Positions 60,426 to 64,000 of a DNA stretch of 64,000 nucleotides are shown here, one piece after another. Both the position numbers and the translations under genes were made by a program. Under the pieces are notes generated by a model. That model worked only from the letters and a program-made list of their open reading frames with translations, made no database searches and was not told the origin of the DNA. The DNA lies in contig NZ_CP016604.1 in NCBI RefSeq assembly GCF_009684715.1, positions 1,751,262-1,815,261 on the forward strand, read 5' to 3'. Position 1 is the first letter of the stretch. Each line of letters starts with the position of its first letter. Origin of the DNA: Otariodibacter oris. Its GTDB lineage: Bacteria; Pseudomonadota; Gammaproteobacteria; Enterobacterales; Pasteurellaceae.

Positions 60426-61454
60426 TTAATGACTTAAATTGTCTAATCCTACCGAAATCTTACGAGGTATTTCCCCTCGTATTTGAGAAATCGCATATTC
60501 GATCGCATAGTAAAATGCATTGATATTTGCTCCGCCATGACTTTTCACAACTACAGAGGACAATCCAAGTAAGGTTGCACCATTGTGACGATCAGGATTA
60601 ATTTTCTGTAATTTACGGTAATAATGATGAAACATTAATTTAAGTAAATAACGTTTGCTATTATGGCAAAAATGCGAATCCTCTGTGGGTTTCTTAAAGA
60701 AGGAAAAGGTATTCTTTACCGCCCCTTCTAACGTTTTCAATGCAATGTTACCGTTAAAACCATCACACACAATCACATCTGACACATGATTCATTAACTT
60801 ATCACCTTCAATATAACCAATATAATTCAGATGATTGGCTAATTTTAGTGCCTGATGAGCCTCTCTAATTTGTCTTGTCCCTTTATTATCTTCCGTACCT
60901 ATATTCAATAACGCTAAACGAGGATAGACTAAATCAAGTAACGTTTGTGCAAAAATATTCCCCATTTCTGCAAATTGAAGTAATAATCGACTATCTGCTT
61001 CAACATTTGCCCCCAAATCAAGCATTACACTGGACTTACCATTCAATGTTGGAATAAGAGAAGTTAATGCAGGACGAGTAATTTCTGGCAATAACGAAAT
61101 TTGTTGCTTTGCCAACCCCATCAATAACCCTGTATTTCCACCACTCACACACCCATCTGTCTCACCTTGAGCGACAGAGTGTACCGCAAGATACATCGAA
61201 CTTCCTTTACTTTGGCGTAATGCTTGTGTAAAAGGTAGAGCTTCATCAATCAGCTTAGGGGTGTGAACCAGTTGAATTCTTTGTTGATATTCCGTTGGTA
61301 ATCTTGTTAGCAAAGGTGTAACCATTGCTTGATCACCAAAGAGAATAAAAGAAAGCGTTGGATGATGTTTTAGGGCTAATGATATGGCAGGAATAGTAAC
61401 ACGGGGACCGAAGTCCCCGCCCATAACATCTAACGCTAAGGTTAGACGAGTCAA
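60426..61454 (-). CDS. plsX: PlsX, phosphate acyltransferase
   Basis: 342 residues; makes acyl-phosphate for phospholipid synthesis by PlsY. N-terminus LALDVMGGDFGPRVTIPA is diagnostic, with DGCVSGGNTGLLMG and HGGANINAFYYAI. Part of the conserved yceD-rpmF-plsX-fabH order. Confidence 0.96.
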   Translation of the reverse strand: MTRLTLALDVMGGDFGPRVTIPAISLALKHHPTLSFILFGDQAMVTPLLTRLPTEYQQRIQLVHTPKLIDEALPFTQALRQSKGSSMYLAVHSVAQGETDGCVSGGNTGLLMGLAKQQISLLPEITRPALTSLIPTLNGKSSVMLDLGANVEADSRLLLQFAEMGNIFAQTLLDLVYPRLALLNIGTEDNKGTRQIREAHQALKLANHLNYIGYIEGDKLMNHVSDVIVCDGFNGNIALKTLEGAVKNTFSFFKKPTEDSHFCHNSKRYLLKLMFHHYYRKLQKINPDRHNGATLLGLSSVVVKSHGGANINAFYYAIEYAISQIRGEIPRKISVGLDNLSH

Positions 61455-61479
61455 ATTATACCTCGAAAGATAAACTTGA

Positions 61480-61650
61480 TTATTTATTAATTACTTTACG
61501 ACCACGATAGTAACCGTCAGCAGTTACATGATGACGTAAATGAGTTTCACCCGTCACTTTATCTACTGATACTGCAGCAGTTGTTAAAGCATCGTGTGAA
61601 CGACGCATATCACGACGTGAACGAGATTTTTTATTTTGTTGAACAGCCAT
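61480..61650 (-). CDS. rpmF: Ribosomal protein L32 (bL32)
   Basis: 56 residues: [20 protein letters not shown], then [20 protein letters not shown], ending [10 protein letters not shown]. It is the cysteine-free form of L32. It sits between yceD and plsX as usual, 17 nt after yceD. Confidence 0.95.
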   Translation of the reverse strand: MAVQQNKKSRSRRDMRRSHDALTTAAVSVDKVTGETHLRHHVTADGYYRGRKVINK

Positions 61651-61667
61651 TGGCTATACTCCTAGAT

Positions 61668-62192
61668 CTAGTTTTTCTTTAAATTAGCTAATACAGCGAA
61701 CGGGTTAGGCTTTGTTGCCAACTCTTCTGGCAAAGCACCAAAAACCTGTTCAGCCACGGACACTTCACAGTGTTCAGAATCATGCATCGGGACTAAAGGC
61801 AGAGCAAGGATAAACTCATCCTCAATCATATCTAGCAAACTTATTTCACCAAAAGAATCTACTTCTATTGGGTCATAAATCTCGGGCAAATTGTCCGCCT
61901 GATCCATGTTTGACACAGGACTGAAACAAAAAGAACAGTCTAGTGTTTGTGTAAACGGGTTACCACAACGCTGACAGTCAAGTTCCACATCAACTGTTGC
62001 TGTGCCTTTAATCACAGTCAGACGTTGTGGATCAACATATAACGAGAGAGTAACTTGTGCATCGCTTAGCACTGAACTAACAGATTCACCCAAACGACTA
62101 AATAGGCTACGAGTAACATAACCATCATAATCCATTCGACGCTGAGCGTCTTTATATGGGTCAATAGTTAGGGGTAATTTTACCTTTTGCAT
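61668..62192 (-). CDS. yceD: YceD (DUF177), 23S rRNA accumulation protein
   Basis: 174 residues with the zinc-type pair VELDCQRCGNPFTQTLDCSFCF in the middle and the acidic segment EIYDPIEVDSFGEISLLDMIEDEFILALPLVPMH split over the second half, ending NPFAVLANLKKN. Always upstream of rpmF; needed for 23S rRNA levels in E. coli. Confidence 0.93.
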   Translation of the reverse strand: MQKVKLPLTIDPYKDAQRRMDYDGYVTRSLFSRLGESVSSVLSDAQVTLSLYVDPQRLTVIKGTATVDVELDCQRCGNPFTQTLDCSFCFSPVSNMDQADNLPEIYDPIEVDSFGEISLLDMIEDEFILALPLVPMHDSEHCEVSVAEQVFGALPEELATKPNPFAVLANLKKN

Positions 62193-62283
62193 AGGGTGCG
62201 AATATTACAGTTCGTGAGCAAAATAGTCAAAGGGAAAATAGGTGATTTTGCAGAAATTATTGTTTTTGTAATAATAAAAATAA

Positions 62284-62306
62284 TAAAAAATGGGGAAGAT
62301 CCCCAT
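62284..62306 (-). terminator. Intrinsic terminator of the pirin gene
   Basis: On the minus strand ATGGGGA, loop TCT, TCCCCAT followed by TTTTTTATT. Confidence 0.85.
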
Positions 62307-62330
62307 CTTTTATGTCCATACACATTATTA

Positions 62331-63041
62331 CTACATTACAGGCACTTCTATCAAAAGAATCTCTGCATCAGTTAAAGCTGTTACATCAAGACTCTTAACA
62401 TCCCAAACACCTAAACCATCACGTTCATTTAACTCTTTATCACCGATTTTTGCTTTTCCTTTGATAACAAAAACATATACACCTGTATTTTCTTTATGCA
62501 AGTTATAGGTTTTACTGATATCTTTATCAAACTTAGCAAGTGAGAACCATGCATCTTGATAAATCCACACACCATCATCATCAGGATTTGGTGATAAAAT
62601 TTGTTGGAAATCATTTGGTTTCGCTTGATCAGCAATTTTCATTTGTTGATAGCGAGGTTGAACATTACGTTTATTTGGGAATACCCAAATTTGTAAAAAT
62701 TTAACATCTCTATCTTGATTAGCATTCATTTCACTGTGAACAACACCTGTACCTGCAGACATTACTTGAATATCACCATTGCGAATCGTTGTTCCATTAC
62801 CCATACTATCTTTGTGAGCAAGATCGCCTTCAAGAGGAATTGAAATAATTTCCATATTGTTATGTGGATGAACACCAAATCCTTCACCTGCAATCACATG
62901 GTCATCATTAATTACACGTAATGCTCCGAAACCTAAACGATCTGGATCATAATAATTCGCAAAACTGAATGTATGATTACTCTTTAACCAACCATGATTT
63001 GCTTTACCGCGAGAATCTGCAGCATGATAAATACTTTTCAT
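62331..63041 (-). CDS. Pirin-family protein (YhhW-like quercetinase fold)
   Basis: A 236-residue bicupin. Metal ligands are H58 and H60 in GFGVHPHNNMEI and further His/Glu in GTGVVHSEMN. The start KSIYHAADSRGKANHGWLKS is the YhhW/pirin pattern. Members may oxidise quercetin or act as iron-dependent redox sensors. Pirin and DoxX genes are often neighbours; here DoxX is 20 kb away. AGGAGAGG precedes the ATG. Confidence 0.9.
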   Translation of the reverse strand: MKSIYHAADSRGKANHGWLKSNHTFSFANYYDPDRLGFGALRVINDDHVIAGEGFGVHPHNNMEIISIPLEGDLAHKDSMGNGTTIRNGDIQVMSAGTGVVHSEMNANQDRDVKFLQIWVFPNKRNVQPRYQQMKIADQAKPNDFQQILSPNPDDDGVWIYQDAWFSLAKFDKDISKTYNLHKENTGVYVFVIKGKAKIGDKELNERDGLGVWDVKSLDVTALTDAEILLIEVPVM

Positions 63042-63166
63042 AACCTCTCCTAATTGAATATGCTAATACGCTAATGTATTTTCTATATTATAGTTCTTGA
63101 AAATATAAAAATAAATAATAAAAATATATAGAAACTATCAACCAATAAGAAACAATAAAGATAAAA

Positions 63167-63197
63167 AAATACCTAGCAGTAATTTGCTAGGTATTTA
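63167..63197 (-). terminator. Intrinsic terminator of the rpsR-rplI operon
   Basis: AAATACCTAGCA, loop of 6 nt, TGCTAGGTATTTTTTT on the minus strand. Confidence 0.88.
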
Positions 63198-63212
63198 AAT
63201 TAATTATTTTGC

Positions 63213-63662
63213 TTATTCTGCAACGATGCTAACGGTAACTACTGAGCTTACTTCTGGATGTAAGTGAAGTTTAACTTCGTATTCACCTATTGCACGTAAA
63301 GCACCTTCAGGAAGACGAACTTCATTTTTAGCTACATCAACACCCGCATTAGATACTGCATCAGCAATATCACGAGCGCCAACAGAACCAAATAAACGAC
63401 CATCTTCACCTGCTTTTGAAGTGATAACAACTGACGCTAAATTTGTCACTGCTTCAGCACGAGCTTGTGCTGCACTTAATACTTCAGCAGCTTTCGCTTC
63501 TAATTCTGCACGACGTGCTTCGAAATGAGCAATATTTGCTGGCGTTGCCATTACTGCTTTACCTTGTGGGATTAAGTAGTTACGAGCAAAACCTGATTTT
63601 ACGCTAACTTGGTCACCAACTGTGCCAAGATGAGCTACTTTGTCTAATAAAATAACTTGCAT
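63213..63662 (-). CDS. rplI: Ribosomal protein L9 (bL9)
   Basis: 149 residues: [19 protein letters not shown] and [15 protein letters not shown] in the N-domain, a long connecting helix (about 40-75) and the C-domain ([20 protein letters not shown]). GAGAGGAAG precedes the ATG. Last gene of rpsF-priB-rpsR-rplI. Confidence 0.97.
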   Translation of the reverse strand: MQVILLDKVAHLGTVGDQVSVKSGFARNYLIPQGKAVMATPANIAHFEARRAELEAKAAEVLSAAQARAEAVTNLASVVITSKAGEDGRLFGSVGARDIADAVSNAGVDVAKNEVRLPEGALRAIGEYEVKLHLHPEVSSVVTVSIVAE

Positions 63663-63680
63663 TGTACTCTTCCTCTCTTA

Positions 63681-64000
<320 letters not shown>

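Noticed and set aside
62187..62508. Short plus-strand open frames between yceD and the pirin gene
   Set aside because: They overlap the pirin terminator and coding sequence and have no start signals.

Overview
The window is a chromosomal segment of a gammaproteobacterium of the family Pasteurellaceae. The evidence is low G+C; housekeeping genes of clear gammaproteobacterial type (frdABCD, cyaA, clpPX, lolDE, rpsR-rplI); a hemoglobin-type TonB receptor; and many DNA uptake signal sequences with the core ACAAGCGGT, often followed about 20 bp later by TTTGCAAA. That core is the Actinobacillus pleuropneumoniae-type USS, not the Haemophilus influenzae type (AAGTGCGGT). This points to the Actinobacillus/Mannheimia/Bibersteinia/Glaesserella side of the family. 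I cannot name the species.

Layout, left half. The window opens inside a TonB-dependent hemoglobin/haptoglobin receptor (3-1559). menD-menH and a zinc-ribbon gene follow on the minus strand, then a lone trpB, tRNA-Ala and gltX. Four identical tRNA-Val genes sit behind one strong promoter. A benzoylformate-decarboxylase-like gene and an AEC permease form a two-gene operon with a folded-looking leader. Next come rlmN, a pilF/pilW gene broken by an early stop codon, sufE, clpP-clpX, lpxK-ycaR, infA, ytjB/serB-yajQ, three tRNAs, a PuuB-like oxidase, cyaA, eno, lolD-lolE, tRNA-Gly/tRNA-Leu, recR, typA (CRP site upstream), frdABCD (FNR/CRP-like site), cysK and yjdM.

Layout, right half. carA carries a textbook pair of ARG boxes. 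carA and carB are separated by an inserted gene for a phospholipase-D-fold (HxK...GSxN) protein with a conserved-looking C-terminal domain. This is a candidate nuclease or defence gene and the least explained coding sequence here. After carB come doxX and a gene-poor A+T-rich stretch with one small membrane protein. A complete type II-C CRISPR-Cas9 locus follows: an array of 10 repeats and 9 spacers, then cas2, cas1, cas9 and tracrRNA. mutM, brnQ, fabG-fabD, queH, ispB, a CorB-like protein, ypjD, yggU-yggT, yggL-trmB, fabH-plsX-rpmF-yceD, a pirin gene and rplI-rpsR-priB (partial) complete the window, all on the minus strand.

How things fit together. The CRISPR locus looks intact and functional. 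Cas9 has its RuvC and HNH catalytic residues, nine repeats are identical, every spacer is 30 nt, and the tracrRNA has a near-consensus promoter, a 36-nt anti-repeat and a terminator with a UUCG tetraloop. Each repeat carries an extended -10 element, as known for Neisseria-type II-C arrays. Here the degenerate first repeat keeps only the promoter half, whereas the anti-repeat keeps pairing but has lost the -10. An intrinsic terminator separates cas9 from cas1-cas2. cyaA lies in the same window as several CRP-like sites (typA, eno/lolD, frd). All statements come from reading the sequence; no database search was run.
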